Origin: Lacimicrobium sp. SS2-24
Lineage (GTDB): Bacteria; Pseudomonadota; Gammaproteobacteria; Enterobacterales; Alteromonadaceae
Direction of reading: 5' to 3'
Assembly (NCBI RefSeq): GCF_002201535.1
Contig: NZ_NIWW01000004.1
Location: 1-64,000, forward strand
DNA: 64,000 bases
Both the position numbers and the translations under genes were made by a program. A model generated the notes under the pieces. That model made no database searches. It worked only from the letters and a program-made list of their open reading frames with translations, and was not told the DNA's origin. Numbering within the stretch: the stretch's first letter is position 1; each line of letters starts with the position of its first letter. Shown here one piece after another: positions 7,717 to 18,374 of this stretch.

Positions 7717-9948
7717 TGGCTGGTAGTTATCCAGAAACTCGATGAGCTGATCGAAAGGCATCGGTTTGGCATACAGGAATCCCTGGGCTTCATCACAGCC
7801 CAAACGCAACATGTAACTGGCCTGTTCGCGCTTTTCAATGCCTTCGGCAATCGTATGCAAGCCAAGCTTATTGCCGAGCGTTACTATGGTTTCGGCAATG
7901 AACGCACTTTTACCTGGGGTAACCTCATTAACAAAGGAACGATCTACCTTGAGACGATCCAAGGGCAGTTTCTGCAGGTAGCTCATTGAGGAAAAACCGG
8001 TACCAAAATCATCAATGGCGATAGTAAGACCAAAGGCTTTTAGCTCTTTAAGAGAGTCCACCACAATTTGAGGTTCATCCATGACAACGCTCTCCGTGAT
8101 CTCAAGCTCCAACAAGCTAGGTGTAATGTCGTGCTCTACCAAAGCACTTTTTACCAGGCTAACAAACTGGGAGTCGCGGAATTGTGGCATAGAAATATTG
8201 ACCGCCACGCGCAGATCGGGAAAGCCCTTTTGATGCAGTAATTTTAACTTTCGACAGGCTTCTTCAAGCACCCAGGCGCCAATATCGATAATCAGCCCAC
8301 TGTATTCAGCCAATGGCACAAACACTGCCGGTGAAATATAGCCGCCATCTTTATCCGGCCAACGCAACAACGCTTCCATTCCAACGATACGCTCGTTAAC
8401 CAGATCAACCTGCGGTTGGTACCAGAGTTCAAGCTTGCGCTCAGCAAAGTCGGAGCGCAACTGACGAATCATTCCTAAACGCCAGGTGGTTTTTTCTTCC
8501 ATCTCCGGCGCATAATACTCGTAATTGGCGGTCATGCTGCGCTTGGCTCTGTTCAGCGCAATATTCGATTGTTTAAGCACATTTAAGCCGTTGGATTCTT
8601 CATCCAGCAACCGGCACAGGCCCATGGTGACATTAATAGGCAGGGTATGATCTCCCGCCTTAAAAGGCGTGGAAAAAACTTTACTGATACTCTGTGGATT
8701 AACTTTATCGTCTTTACCAATCAGTCCAAAGACATCCGCACCAATGCGTCCCATTTTCACGACATCACCCATGGCGGTGTGCAAACGCTCGGCAATGGCA
8801 ATGAGCAATAAATTACCCGCATCCTGGCCGAGCCCATCATTAATGTCGGAGAAATGATTCACATCTACCAAGGCCACAACATGCTCATTGATGTCCACCC
8901 CGGTGTTTTCCAGGTCATCCAGCATGTTGATAAATTCGTTGCGGTTCGGCAGCTTAGTCAGCATGTCTTTGAATGCCGCATTTCGCAATTGATGAAACAA
9001 ATTAACGTTTTCATATCCTACCGAGATGCTGGACATAAAGACTTCGATGAGCTGTTTGTAGATGACATTGATGCTACAGCCCACCTGGATATATACCGCT
9101 GCCTCATAGCCACTGCTATTCATGTACAGAACGGTATAATCTTTTCCATAGATATGATCTTTCTCCTGCAAGCACTTAGCCACTTCCACGGTAATTTTTT
9201 TATCGTGCAGATTTTCCAGTTTCTCATTAATGTAATTTGCAAAAGGGCCTGCCGCACCGAGTACGTACACACCATCATCATCTCTATCCAGCACAGAACC
9301 TGCACGTGCACAGACAACACCACCAGCGTCGAGCCCTAATAAGGAGCTGATTTGAGTAACCACTCCCTCGCAAAAACCCTTAACAGAATGTTCTTCCAGC
9401 AAGTTAGAAGCGGATTCAATGATTTTCTGAAGCCCCTGGCGACTTTGATTAATGGTCAGAATTTGTTGGTAGGAACGCAGTGACGCAATAATCGTGGTCA
9501 CTAACTTGGAACGGGTGAGCTCTGTTTTGGTTTTATAATCATTGATGTCATATTCTTTAATGACACTTTCTTCCGGTGCATAACCAGGCTGCCCGGTTCT
9601 TAAAATGATGCGAGGTTCATGAAGATTAAGATCTTCACGCATTTTTTTCGCCACCATCAGACCGGCATCGTCACTTTCCATCACCACGTCTAAGAGCACA
9701 ATGGCGATATCCTGCCCACGCTCAGCCATGATTTGAAGCGCCTCTTCACCGGAGTACGCGTCAAGAAATGCCAGTTTTCTGCCGTTGAGAACTAAGTCAG
9801 ACAAGGCTAAGCGTGTTACGGAATGAATCTCTTCATCATCATCCACAACCAATACTTGCCAAGCATCCGCCTCATCATATTCCTCTACATTGGAATCATC
9901 TTCCTCGAGGAACAGCATTTCATCATTTTCGTAATCTGTTGGGTTCAT
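7702..9948 (-). CDS. REC-DUF3369-GGDEF-EAL cyclic-di-GMP regulator
   Basis: The 748-residue cytoplasmic response regulator probably hydrolyses cyclic-di-GMP. An acidic tail (1-28) precedes a receiver domain with phospho-acceptor Asp87 (VLLDVVM). A DUF3369 sensory domain spans about 165-315, a GGDEF domain about 325-490 and an EAL domain about 495-740. The GGDEF signature has decayed to GADVF, so cyclase activity is unlikely. The EAL domain keeps MEALLRW, DDFGTGFSS and AEGIE, so it should be an active phosphodiesterase. No cognate kinase is adjacent. The start ATG at 9948 lies close behind a CAGATG; the gene is monocistronic and converges on the preceding one. Confidence 0.92.
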   Translation of the reverse strand: MNPTDYENDEMLFLEEDDSNVEEYDEADAWQVLVVDDDEEIHSVTRLALSDLVLNGRKLAFLDAYSGEEALQIMAERGQDIAIVLLDVVMESDDAGLMVAKKMREDLNLHEPRIILRTGQPGYAPEESVIKEYDINDYKTKTELTRSKLVTTIIASLRSYQQILTINQSRQGLQKIIESASNLLEEHSVKGFCEGVVTQISSLLGLDAGGVVCARAGSVLDRDDDGVYVLGAAGPFANYINEKLENLHDKKITVEVAKCLQEKDHIYGKDYTVLYMNSSGYEAAVYIQVGCSINVIYKQLIEVFMSSISVGYENVNLFHQLRNAAFKDMLTKLPNRNEFINMLDDLENTGVDINEHVVALVDVNHFSDINDGLGQDAGNLLLIAIAERLHTAMGDVVKMGRIGADVFGLIGKDDKVNPQSISKVFSTPFKAGDHTLPINVTMGLCRLLDEESNGLNVLKQSNIALNRAKRSMTANYEYYAPEMEEKTTWRLGMIRQLRSDFAERKLELWYQPQVDLVNERIVGMEALLRWPDKDGGYISPAVFVPLAEYSGLIIDIGAWVLEEACRKLKLLHQKGFPDLRVAVNISMPQFRDSQFVSLVKSALVEHDITPSLLELEITESVVMDEPQIVVDSLKELKAFGLTIAIDDFGTGFSSMSYLQKLPLDRLKVDRSFVNEVTPGKSAFIAETIVTLGNKLGLHTIAEGIEKREQASYMLRLGCDEAQGFLYAKPMPFDQLIEFLDNYQPLEGK

Positions 9949-10109
9949 CTAACGACCTGTGTGTATACCAACATCTTGAACTATCAAACGTTACCTGAAT
10001 AACAATATCCTAATATTTACTAAAGCGAAACCTAATAGAATCGCTATTGAGCTTTTTCACCAGTAACGCGACGACTACCAATGCTGTCAATATAGCTTGA
10101 AATTAGTCG

Positions 10110-11057
10110 ATGCTAACAGGCAGTATGGCAGATGAACTTGAGCGACAGGCAGCCATGACCAAGATAAATAATTTAGGTTCCCCTCCTCCGGTCATCCCAT
10201 CGGAGGTCAAGCCTGCGAAGGTGAAAGCACAGGAACAGCCGTCTCAACCCAGTGCGACGCAGGACAGCAATCAAATTAGCCGCCGAATCGTGCATTGGTT
10301 TGCTCAGGCCGGCATCAAACCTATTGCCACGACTGGACTCGATGATAGCGCCGAGAAAAAGATACAGCGCCATCGCAAGGTCTTACAGCAACGAAAACTC
10401 AACAACCTCGAGCGGATACTCGATTTGGCGCTGGAGTACAGTCCCAACAAGGAAGTGAGTGAGGAGACTCTGGATCCTGACTGGTTTTTTAATTTTGTTC
10501 GCATGGCCGAAGACATCTATTCTCCGGCAATGCAGGAGATGTGGGCTAAAATTCTGGCGGTGGAAGTGAGTATGCCCGGCACGTTTTCATTGCGCAGCCT
10601 GGCGATTCTGACCCAATTAACTCAAAAAGATGCCAAAGTGTTTCGAATAGCCGTGGGCCTGGCAAGCCGCAAGCGCGGCGATTTCAGCCCCAGACTGTTA
10701 TATGGTTACCGCGTCAAGCCCAGTTTAATTTCAATGCTGTCGTTAAACCGAGGCCAGCAGCTGAACCTGGCTCAGTTTGGTCTGGCCTATCCAGACCTAT
10801 TGTCTTTAATGGATTTAGGGCTGATCTACTCCACAGAAATAGAGTCTGGAGAGCTGGACAACAAACGGCGAAGTGAATGGCGTTGCTGTGGCGAGACCCT
10901 GCAACTCAGCGCAAAGCGCAGCGGTACGGTGTTGAACTATTATAAATTTACCACCTGCGGCTCTGAGCTGTTTCGCCTGGTATCCGGAAAACCTGACCAG
11001 GCTTACTTTGTGGCGTTAACGAACATGTTACAAGCTGCATTTGAAGTGCATCACTGA
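10110..11057 (+). CDS. TIGR03899 family protein
   Basis: The 315-residue protein is conserved in Vibrio and Alteromonas relatives under TIGR03899, without a known function. A Pro/Gln-rich disordered linker (about 25-55) precedes a folded region with the WFFNFVRMAEDIYSPAMQEM segment near 128-147, which is the recognisable part. There is no signal peptide or membrane segment. The ATG at 10125 (MADELERQ) has the better ribosome site (AACAGG) and may be the true start; the longest frame begins at 10110. It converges on cysH with ten bases between stop codons and no terminator between them. Confidence 0.8.
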   Translation: MLTGSMADELERQAAMTKINNLGSPPPVIPSEVKPAKVKAQEQPSQPSATQDSNQISRRIVHWFAQAGIKPIATTGLDDSAEKKIQRHRKVLQQRKLNNLERILDLALEYSPNKEVSEETLDPDWFFNFVRMAEDIYSPAMQEMWAKILAVEVSMPGTFSLRSLAILTQLTQKDAKVFRIAVGLASRKRGDFSPRLLYGYRVKPSLISMLSLNRGQQLNLAQFGLAYPDLLSLMDLGLIYSTEIESGELDNKRRSEWRCCGETLQLSAKRSGTVLNYYKFTTCGSELFRLVSGKPDQAYFVALTNMLQAAFEVHH

Positions 11058-11067
11058 CAGCCATGTC

Positions 11068-11814
11068 TCAGATACCGTCCCCGAATTCGTGCAAACCACA
11101 TTCGCGTTTCAAGCCAAAGAAACGGGTTTCTTCTTCTGTCATCCCGGCCTCAAGCGGACGTGACGTATGCCAATCTCCAACAGAGACATAACCTTGCTCC
11201 CACAAAGGATGATAAGGCAGCCCATGCTCCTGCAGATAATAATGGACCTGCTTATTGGACCAATCCAGGATTGGGAAAACCTTGAATCGCCCGTCCACTA
11301 TCTGTAAATAAGGAAGATTCTCACGACTACTGGATTGACTGCGCCGCAGACCTGAAAACCAGGTGCCCACCTGCAATTCTCTCAATGCCCGCTGCATGGG
11401 CTCGACTTTGTTCATTTTGTTATAGGCTTCTATGCCCGGCAGTCCCTGCTCCCACAACTGACCAAACTTTTGCTCCTGCCACGCAGGCGACATATTAGCG
11501 CTGTAGACCTTCAGATTCAGATCCAGTGTCTTGGTCAGCTCTTCAATAAAGTCATAGGTTTCCGGAAACAGGTAGCCAGTATCCGTTAACACCACCGGAA
11601 TATCAGATTGATGCCGGGTAACCAAGTGCAACATGACGGCGGCCTGGATACCAAAACTCGATGACATCATGGGTTGCTGGGGCAAATAGTTCAGCGCCCA
11701 CTCGACGCGCTCAGCCGCATCCAGCGTTGCCAGATAACTGTTGATTTCAGCGAGCCTCTCGGCGCCAATAAATACATCAATCGGTTTGCTGAGGTTTAAC
11801 GCGGCATTAGTCAT
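11068..11814 (-). CDS. cysH: Phosphoadenylyl-sulfate (PAPS) reductase
   Basis: The cytoplasmic enzyme reduces PAPS to sulfite with thioredoxin or glutaredoxin. The 248-residue length, the [16 protein letters not shown]-loop segment (52-65), [13 protein letters not shown] (80-92) and the catalytic C-terminal Cys in RECGLHEFG (about 238) match the E. coli type. It lacks the paired CC and CxxC cysteines of iron-sulfur APS reductases. It is the last gene of cysJIH and its start overlaps the cysI end by eight bases, implying coupled translation. Confidence 0.96.
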   Translation of the reverse strand: MTNAALNLSKPIDVFIGAERLAEINSYLATLDAAERVEWALNYLPQQPMMSSSFGIQAAVMLHLVTRHQSDIPVVLTDTGYLFPETYDFIEELTKTLDLNLKVYSANMSPAWQEQKFGQLWEQGLPGIEAYNKMNKVEPMQRALRELQVGTWFSGLRRSQSSSRENLPYLQIVDGRFKVFPILDWSNKQVHYYLQEHGLPYHPLWEQGYVSVGDWHTSRPLEAGMTEEETRFFGLKRECGLHEFGDGI

Positions 11815-13504
11815 AAAAATCCTTCGCCGAATCTACCACCGGTTTCACCACACCCGTGCGAATAACAAAATCGCCAAAGCCTTCTTGCTCCTGACGCTGC
11901 TCAGACCAACGACCAATGAGGTTATCTAACTCAGTCATGATCTCCTGTTCACTGATGTTTTCCCGATACATTCTCGGAATGCGGGTTCCATTGCGGTCTC
12001 CGCCTAAATGGAGATTGTATTTACCGGGACCTTTGCCCACCAATCCCACTTCGGCAAGCATGGCGCGTCCACAACCATTCGGGCAACCAGTGACCCGAAA
12101 GATAATGTGCTCATCCTGCATGCCATGCTTAGCCAGAACCTGCTCCAGCTCCGTCACTGCATCCGGCAGATAACGCTCAGCTTCTGCCATTGCCAGCGGA
12201 CAGGTTGGCAGCGATACACACGCCATTGAATTCACACGCTGAGAAGAAACGCCAGGTTCTATTAACCCATGCTCACTGGCCAGGCGTTCTATTTCCTGTT
12301 TATCCTCAGTGGCAACGCCGGCAATGATCAAATTCTGATTTGCAGTAAGGCGAAAATCCCCCTTATGCACTCTGGCAATGGCCGCACAACCAGTCTTCAG
12401 CGGTTTCCCGGGATAATCAAGAATGCGTCCGTTCTCGATAAATAACGTCAGATGATGCTTGCCATCTATCCCTTCAACCCAACCGAAGCGATCGCCACGG
12501 CCCGTAAATTCATAATTCCGGCTCGGCGCAAACGTTATATCGGCACGTTTTTCCACTTCAGCCTTAAACGTCTCTACTCCAACGCGCTCAAGGGTATACT
12601 TGGTTTTGGCATTTTTACGGTTACTACGGTTGCCCCAATCGCGCTGGGTAGTCACAACAGCTTCGGCCACTGCCAGTGTGTGCTCCAGAGGAATAAAACC
12701 GAAGTCATCGGCTTTACGCGGATAGGTGGACTTATCACCATGAGTCATCGCCAGTCCGCCGCCAACGAGCACATTAAAGCCCACTAACTTTCCGCCTTCG
12801 TCAATGGCGACAAAATTCAAATCATTAGCATGCACATCCACGTCATTTTGTGGGGGGATTACCACCGTCGTCTTAAACTTACGGGGTAAATAAGTACTGC
12901 CCAGAATCGGTTCTACATCGGTAGTTTCTACTTTCTCACCATCCAACCAGATCTCAGCATAGGCTCGGGTTTTGGGGAGCAGATGTTCACTGATTTTTAC
13001 CGCCCATTCATAAGCCTGCTGATGTACCTCTGACTCCACTGGATTGGAAGTACACAGTACGTTGCGATTGACGTCACCGGCGGTAGCGATGGAGTCCAAT
13101 CCCACCTTGTTCAGCATCTGGTGCATCATTTTAATCTTGGGCTTGAGTACCCCATGAAACTGAAAAGTCTGGCGCGTGGTCAGGCGGATACTGCCATACA
13201 AACTGTGTTCGGCTGCAAAGGCATCAATGGCCAACCACTGAGCAGGCGTAATAATTCCGCCGGGAAGACGACAGCGCAACATCACATTTTGCAATGGCTC
13301 CAGTTTCTGTTTGGCCCGCTCGGCGCGAATGTCTCGATCATCTTGCTGATACATACCGTGGAAGCGAATCAGCTGGAAATTATCGCCGGTAAAGCCCCCG
13401 GTCAGATCGTCTTTCAGATCCTCAGCAATGGTGCCTCTCAGGAAGTTACTTTGTCCCTTGATACGCTCATTATCGGACAGTTTTTGCTCGGGTTTATCAC
13501 TCAT
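11807..13504 (-). CDS. cysI: Sulfite reductase hemoprotein beta-component
   Basis: The siroheme and 4Fe-4S protein reduces sulfite to sulfide. The 565 residues include the siroheme/FeS cysteine pattern [14 protein letters not shown] and GCPNGCGR in the C-terminal third, and the duplicated ferredoxin-type repeat [11 protein letters not shown] near 100-113. It forms a complex with CysJ encoded just upstream. The start codon overlaps the cysJ stop in a TAATG arrangement. A seven-codon shared end with cysH follows, so the three genes are one transcription unit. Confidence 0.97.
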   Translation of the reverse strand: MSDKPEQKLSDNERIKGQSNFLRGTIAEDLKDDLTGGFTGDNFQLIRFHGMYQQDDRDIRAERAKQKLEPLQNVMLRCRLPGGIITPAQWLAIDAFAAEHSLYGSIRLTTRQTFQFHGVLKPKIKMMHQMLNKVGLDSIATAGDVNRNVLCTSNPVESEVHQQAYEWAVKISEHLLPKTRAYAEIWLDGEKVETTDVEPILGSTYLPRKFKTTVVIPPQNDVDVHANDLNFVAIDEGGKLVGFNVLVGGGLAMTHGDKSTYPRKADDFGFIPLEHTLAVAEAVVTTQRDWGNRSNRKNAKTKYTLERVGVETFKAEVEKRADITFAPSRNYEFTGRGDRFGWVEGIDGKHHLTLFIENGRILDYPGKPLKTGCAAIARVHKGDFRLTANQNLIIAGVATEDKQEIERLASEHGLIEPGVSSQRVNSMACVSLPTCPLAMAEAERYLPDAVTELEQVLAKHGMQDEHIIFRVTGCPNGCGRAMLAEVGLVGKGPGKYNLHLGGDRNGTRIPRMYRENISEQEIMTELDNLIGRWSEQRQEQEGFGDFVIRTGVVKPVVDSAKDFYD

Positions 13505-15321
13505 TAGTAGACATCTCTTTGATAGCGTTTGGCTTTACGTAATTGACCGATGTATTCCTCAGCTTGCTCTACAGATTTGTTTCCATGCTCTGTAACGATA
13601 CTCACCAAGGCCTCGTGCACATCTTTAGCCATTCGATTGGCATCGCCACAGACATATAGATGAGCGCCCTGTTCCAGCCACTCATAGACCTCGGCTCCTT
13701 GCTCTAACAAGCGATGCTGCACATAAATCTTTTCCTCCTGATCTCGGGAAAACGCCAGACTCACCTTGTCCACGACTCCCGATTTTACCCAACGTTGCCA
13801 TTCCACCTGATAGAGAAAGTCCTGGGTAAAGTTGGGATTGCCGAAAAACAACCAGTTCTTACCCTCAGCATCTTCTGCTTCCCGCTGCTGCATAAAAGCT
13901 CTGAAGGGCGCAATTCCCGTACCGGGCCCGATCATAATGACAGGCGTCTGCGGCTCTGGAGGCAAGCGGAAATTATCATTCTTCTCCACAAACACACGCA
14001 CTTCTGCGCCCTCTTCGATACCATGGCTCAGGTATCCCGACGCGCCTCCGCGATGAGTGAAACCGAAGGCATCATACTCTACCAGTGCAACCGTGAGGTG
14101 CACTTCATCTTCCACTTCCGCCTGACTCGAGGCAATGGAGTAAAGTCTGGGGGTCATTGGCCTGAGCATGCTGACAAACTGCTGGGCTTCTACCTTGCCG
14201 GGATACTCACTAACAATATCGACAATTTGTCTTTCGCTCAGATAGTGACGCAAACCCGCTTTATCTTCGAGTAGCTGCACCAGCTTGCTGCTCTGCGTGA
14301 ACTCAGCATAGGCCTTAGCAAAGCTAGGATAACTTTGTGTCAGCTCCAATTTCTCAATTAACGCGGCTCGCAGCGAAAGACTCTCATCTCCAACCTGTAC
14401 CTCGGTATCACCACTCAGAGCTAACGCGTCAAGTAGCCTGTCCACCATGGAGCCATCATTCTTAAACCAGACGCCCAGGGCATCGCCAGGCTGATAAGTG
14501 AGTCCTGAGCCTTCCAATGAAATCTCGAAATGACGAATATCTTTTACTGAATCCCGGCCAGTAATTTTTTGCCCTTCCAGTAGCGTCGCCGTAAATGGAT
14601 TCTTCTTGGTGTACTGTTCAGTCGCACCGGCAATACTGACGCCCGGCATTGCCACGACTCTTGAGCTTGCATCAGAGGTCAGTTCAGCTTTGAAAATATC
14701 CGTAACTTTCTCCCGCCACTGGCTGACTTCAGTGTCATAATCTACATCGCAATCTAGCCGTTCGGTTAGTGCGGTAGCGCCGAGCGCAGCCAGGCGTTGA
14801 TCGAAATCCTTCGCCGTCTGACAGAAAAATTCATAACTGCTGTCTCCCAGACCCACTACAGCATATTTTAATGCAGCCAGTTTGGGCGCTTTCTTACTGG
14901 CCAGAAACTCGTGCAACTCCACCGCATCGTCGGGAGCATCACCTTCGCCGTGGGTACTGACCACAATGACCAGATGACTCTCTTCTTTGATTTTCTTCGG
15001 CTTATAGTCAGCCATGTTGATCAATTCAGCGCTCAGGCCAGCCTGCTCAACAAACTGCTGATACTCCTCAGCCACACCTTTCGCATTACCGGTCTGAGAG
15101 CCGTACAGAATGGTCAGCTTAGCATTGGTCTGTTGCGCTGATTGGTCACTAATAGCAGCAACAGGCTGATGAGACTGAGCCAGACCCGCAAGGTAACCGC
15201 TGACCCATGTCAGCTGCTGGCCACTGAGCGGTGCAATGGCTTTGTGCAGCTCAGACCACTGAGCCTGACTTAACACACCCGCGGGAGACAAATTTGGTGA
15301 ATTGGAAGACGACATAAACAC
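13504..15321 (-). CDS. cysJ: Sulfite reductase flavoprotein alpha-component
   Basis: This subunit passes electrons from NADPH through FAD and FMN to CysI. The 605 residues comprise a flavodoxin-like FMN domain (about 70-210, with [10 protein letters not shown]), an FAD domain with RLYSIASS near 390-397 and an NADPH domain with [18 protein letters not shown] (about 461-478) and the C-terminal KRYQRDVY. It opens the cysJIH operon; the 163-base upstream region probably holds the CysB-controlled promoter, but I could not define a site. The start may be the second methionine (MSSSNSPN). Confidence 0.97.
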   Translation of the reverse strand: MFMSSSNSPNLSPAGVLSQAQWSELHKAIAPLSGQQLTWVSGYLAGLAQSHQPVAAISDQSAQQTNAKLTILYGSQTGNAKGVAEEYQQFVEQAGLSAELINMADYKPKKIKEESHLVIVVSTHGEGDAPDDAVELHEFLASKKAPKLAALKYAVVGLGDSSYEFFCQTAKDFDQRLAALGATALTERLDCDVDYDTEVSQWREKVTDIFKAELTSDASSRVVAMPGVSIAGATEQYTKKNPFTATLLEGQKITGRDSVKDIRHFEISLEGSGLTYQPGDALGVWFKNDGSMVDRLLDALALSGDTEVQVGDESLSLRAALIEKLELTQSYPSFAKAYAEFTQSSKLVQLLEDKAGLRHYLSERQIVDIVSEYPGKVEAQQFVSMLRPMTPRLYSIASSQAEVEDEVHLTVALVEYDAFGFTHRGGASGYLSHGIEEGAEVRVFVEKNDNFRLPPEPQTPVIMIGPGTGIAPFRAFMQQREAEDAEGKNWLFFGNPNFTQDFLYQVEWQRWVKSGVVDKVSLAFSRDQEEKIYVQHRLLEQGAEVYEWLEQGAHLYVCGDANRMAKDVHEALVSIVTEHGNKSVEQAEEYIGQLRKAKRYQRDVY

Positions 15322-15484
15322 ACTAACCCGTTAAATATTGTGGCTAGGTTAGCGGTGGCAGGAGAAAACAGGAAAGAATAAATTCAAATGCGTTATTACA
15401 GAAAGTGCTTAATTTATATTTTCATATAAACTTTACACTTAGTCAGAGGGATTAAGGGGTAACAGAACAGTCACCCCGTGTTAA

Positions 15485-16243
15485 TTAAAAGTGCACTTCA
15501 ATGCCTGCAAAAGGCCCCTTAAATTCCATATCCGTGTAAAGATTGTCTACATCATCCAGATCCAGCTGCAACACCCGGTAGCCAAGCTGAAATGTCATAT
15601 CCACGGCCAGATTATCCAGCCACTGATAGGTTAGGGCCGCCTGGTAGTCATACACTGAGCTGTCGTCTACAGCCAGAAAACTGCCCTCCGCGGTCAACCC
15701 CAAGCCCCCAACGGGCGTACCGATTTGAACACGAGAGTAAAGCAATGGCACGATACCACCGAAAGACTGAGCCGACGTTATACTGCTATCGTCTGCATCC
15801 CGTACCGTAATCTGCCCATCAAAGTCTTTGGCGTTGAGTCCCAAATCCAGACTAATCAGATCATTGTCAAAGACTTCATAATAGACCACATAATCCATAC
15901 TATCTGCATAGCCGCCAGAGGCGACGCTGGTGTCTTGAGCGAAGGTCTGTCCGGCAAACGTAAAATCCTGGCTCAGGGTGGTTGTCCCCGATAAATTAAG
16001 GTTCTGCCGCCGAATTTTAATATTCGGTAGCAACGGCACCGGGTGCTCTAACGCCACATACAGATTACTGTTTGTCTCGTTATCGAATTCGAAATCTGTA
16101 ACCGAGCCGCCGTTGGCAAAACCACCCGCAACATCCGTATACCAGACCTGGGCGCCTGCATAAAGACCGAGAAAGGTGTCTGCCTGTACGGGATTAATTA
16201 AGCCCGATAACAAGGTGGCAGCAAGTAAACCGCTTTTTATCAT
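15485..16243 (-). CDS. TIGR04219-type outer-membrane beta-barrel protein
   Basis: The 252-residue product has a signal peptide (MIKSGLLAATLLSG to NPVQA) followed by GLYAGAQVWYTDVAG, the typical opening of the TIGR04219 family, alternating beta strands and a C-terminal aromatic (GIEVHF) for BAM recognition. Role is unknown; family members are small outer-membrane barrels. I placed the start at the ATG at 16243, which is preceded by GGGATAG; a longer frame from 16270 would overlap the upstream DUF2333 gene. It is the last gene of the psp-pcuC-DUF2333 string. Confidence 0.85.
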   Translation of the reverse strand: MIKSGLLAATLLSGLINPVQADTFLGLYAGAQVWYTDVAGGFANGGSVTDFEFDNETNSNLYVALEHPVPLLPNIKIRRQNLNLSGTTTLSQDFTFAGQTFAQDTSVASGGYADSMDYVVYYEVFDNDLISLDLGLNAKDFDGQITVRDADDSSITSAQSFGGIVPLLYSRVQIGTPVGGLGLTAEGSFLAVDDSSVYDYQAALTYQWLDNLAVDMTFQLGYRVLQLDLDDVDNLYTDMEFKGPFAGIEVHF

Positions 16244-16247
16244 GAGT

Positions 16248-17240
16248 CTATCCCTGATTAAGTAAGTCATTCAGATCGATCAGCGCCGCATTGGCCCTGG
16301 AAATGTAATTTGCCATCACCAACGAATGATTGGCCATCATGCCGAAGCCCCCACCATTGAGAATAATGGGACTCCAGATGGTTTGCTGGGTGGCTTCAAG
16401 CTCGCGAATAATCTGTTGCAGGCTCACCGTCGCATTTTTCTTCTCCAGCACTTCTGCAAAATCCGTTTCTACGGCCTTTAAAAAGTGCAACAGCGCCCAG
16501 CTGGCCCCCCGAGCCTCGTAGAATACGTCATCCAACTCCCACCAACTGGTCTTAGTGAATGTGTCCCTTGCTGTAGGGGTAGACTGACGTGCTTGCGCAT
16601 CCCCCGCCAGATCGGTGTTTAAGCGGCTTTGTCCGACACTGGCACTTAAGCGCTGTGACAAACTGCCCATGCGTTTCTCGACTTGCCTTAGCCAATCTCT
16701 GAGGTTATCGGCCCGGGTATAGAACTGACTGTCATCCACCTGGGGATCAGACAAATTATTCAGGTAACGCTGCAAGGCCTGGATACCATCTTCATATTGC
16801 GACTCTGCTGAGGGCAAAATCCAGCTTTGATTATCAATATTGAATTTAGGTTGCGCCTCCACCAGAAAAGGGTTTTCCGAGGACTGAGACTGAGAACGGC
16901 TGAGATCTTTGCGCATCGCCAAAGAAAGATCCCTGACCATCTCCAACACACCAAACTCCCACGCCGGCATATTATCCATCAACACCGAAGGTATCATCAC
17001 ATCGTTCGACAGGTAGCCACCCGGCTTATCCATCAAGGTCGCTGTGACACGAATCAACGTACTGGTGGTGGTATAGCCGGGAACGATAGTCTGATTACTC
17101 TGCTGAGCCTGGGTTCGGGCGTGCTGATCAACATCAAATACCGAAGGTTCACTGCTCCAGTATATTGCCAGAATATATAACAGGAGCATCACGGCCGTAA
17201 CGATAAGGGCCACCTTCTTCACACTCAGGTATTCTCTCAT
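16248..17240 (-). CDS. DUF2333 family membrane-anchored protein
   Basis: The 330-residue protein has one N-terminal membrane helix (about 9-28) followed by a large helical domain, probably periplasmic. It belongs by recall to DUF2333, which is widespread in marine gammaproteobacteria and uncharacterised. Recognisable segments are PGGYLSNDVMIPSVLMDNMP near 73-92 and FYTRADNLRDWLRQVEKRMG near 177-196. It lies 20 bases after the copper-chaperone gene and abuts the barrel gene, so the three are probably cotranscribed. Confidence 0.85.
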   Translation of the reverse strand: MREYLSVKKVALIVTAVMLLLYILAIYWSSEPSVFDVDQHARTQAQQSNQTIVPGYTTTSTLIRVTATLMDKPGGYLSNDVMIPSVLMDNMPAWEFGVLEMVRDLSLAMRKDLSRSQSQSSENPFLVEAQPKFNIDNQSWILPSAESQYEDGIQALQRYLNNLSDPQVDDSQFYTRADNLRDWLRQVEKRMGSLSQRLSASVGQSRLNTDLAGDAQARQSTPTARDTFTKTSWWELDDVFYEARGASWALLHFLKAVETDFAEVLEKKNATVSLQQIIRELEATQQTIWSPIILNGGGFGMMANHSLVMANYISRANAALIDLNDLLNQG

Positions 17241-17260
17241 AACAAACTCCTTGCTTGGGG

Positions 17261-17695
17261 TTAATGGTGATGATGCGAAGAAGCTTGGGGCTCGGCAACC
17301 GGTGCCTGAAAGGTTAACTCGGTGTCATCGGAAAACAGTAATCGGATAGTCACATTCTGCCCCTTTTGCAATGGCTTTTTTAAACCAAACATCATCAGAT
17401 GTAAGCCACCGGGCTTAAACGCTAATGTCGTATTGCCTGACAGGGTAACCTGGTCTTGTCTGACCATTTTCATCATTCCCTCGTGCATCATATGATTATG
17501 AATCTCCACGCGTTCAACCGACTCCGAGCTGGCACCCACTAATTGCATATCCTGTGAGGATGTGTTTACCAGCTGCATATAAGCTGCAGTATTGGGAACA
17601 CCGGGAGGTAACAGTCTTACCACAGGATCTTTTATCTCTACATGTGCCAGGCAAATAGCCGGTAGCAGTAAAAATAGACTCAACAGGCCTCTCAT
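17261..17695 (-). CDS. PCu(A)C-type periplasmic copper chaperone
   Basis: The 144-residue secreted protein probably loads copper onto the CuA centre of cytochrome c oxidase. After the signal peptide (cut after CLA) it shows the family ligand pattern: His and Met in EIHNHMMHEGMMKM, then HLMMFGLKKPL further on (H-M-x(n)-M-x(n)-H-x-M). The last four residues are histidines, an extra metal-binding tail. The start at 17695 has a perfect AAGGAG site seven bases upstream; the longer frame to 17722 is less likely. It fits with the c-type cytochrome genes elsewhere in the window. Confidence 0.92.
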   Translation of the reverse strand: MRGLLSLFLLLPAICLAHVEIKDPVVRLLPPGVPNTAAYMQLVNTSSQDMQLVGASSESVERVEIHNHMMHEGMMKMVRQDQVTLSGNTTLAFKPGGLHLMMFGLKKPLQKGQNVTIRLLFSDDTELTFQAPVAEPQASSHHHH

Positions 17696-17786
17696 CGACT
17701 TACTCCTTATGATGATTGTCATACAACAACTGGCCTGTGATTATTCAGCAATTCCAACCTGAAGCCAATGCCTGATGATAATAAGT

Positions 17787-18119
17787 TCAACAACCTTGTA
17801 CGGTTTTCTTGTCCCGGATGATCAGATATGCCACCAATGCGATCAATAGTACAGGCCACGCCGCACCGATACCCGCCACAAGCAAAGCCACAAAGACACT
17901 GGCCAGCACGATACAAATCACACTGAATACGCTGATGGCTAAAAGTGCGCCCAGCAACACAAAAACGGTTCCCACCAGAATTGCCCCGAATAAGGTCTGA
18001 GCCGGCGCTAACAGCGTGTCACCCAGATACACAGAAATGCCACTTAGCGCTTCCAACACCGTCCCCAGGCTCATCACCATAACGGCTGCAATCAACAGTA
18101 CCAAGAGTAGCTTTTTCAT
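17787..18119 (-). CDS. Small multi-span membrane protein of the psp group
   Basis: The 110-residue protein is almost entirely hydrophobic, with about three to four membrane segments (about 3-25, 38-60, 60-80 and 82-103) and a short basic C-terminus (IIRDKKTVQGC). I do not recognise a named family. The ATG at 18119 has GGAG seven bases upstream; a GTG at 18125 is the alternative. It follows pspC by 27 bases on the same strand, so it is likely part of the envelope-stress operon, in the place where pspD or pspG could be expected. Confidence 0.75.
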   Translation of the reverse strand: MKKLLLVLLIAAVMVMSLGTVLEALSGISVYLGDTLLAPAQTLFGAILVGTVFVLLGALLAISVFSVICIVLASVFVALLVAGIGAAWPVLLIALVAYLIIRDKKTVQGC

Positions 18120-18146
18120 TTTCACACTCCGCCCGAGAGCCCTTTT

Positions 18147-18350
18147 TTAAAGGGCATCCGGTAAAATAAACGCCGCCACCAAATAGGCCATGGCGACCGC
18201 CACAGGAAAGCTGATAAAACAGAGAATAGCTACCAAGCGTATTAACCAGGCAGGGACGTCAAAATGTTGTGCAATGCCTGCACACACACCGGCCACTTTG
18301 CCACGGGCTCTGTTTTTACGAATTCGTCTGTCTTGATAAATGGTTTTCAT
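18147..18350 (-). CDS. pspC: PspC-domain envelope stress protein
   Basis: The 67-residue protein is little more than one PspC domain: a basic N-terminus, the GKVAGVCAGIAQHFDVP signature (17-33) and a hydrophobic stretch (about 38-63) that forms membrane segments. E. coli PspC is about 119 residues and partners PspB to bind PspA; this form lacks the C-terminal cytoplasmic part and no pspB is present. It probably senses membrane stress together with PspA encoded 24 bases upstream. Confidence 0.88.
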   Translation of the reverse strand: MKTIYQDRRIRKNRARGKVAGVCAGIAQHFDVPAWLIRLVAILCFISFPVAVAMAYLVAAFILPDAL

Positions 18351-18374
18351 GATCCTACTCCTGTGGCCGCCCGC

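Noticed and set aside
13714-14274. 186-codon plus-strand frame inside cysJ
   Set aside because: Antisense to conserved cysJ, without a ribosome site or recognisable domain.
17723-17916. Cys- and Gly-rich 65-codon minus-strand frame near the copper chaperone
   Set aside because: It overlaps the small psp membrane-protein gene in another frame and has no ribosome site.
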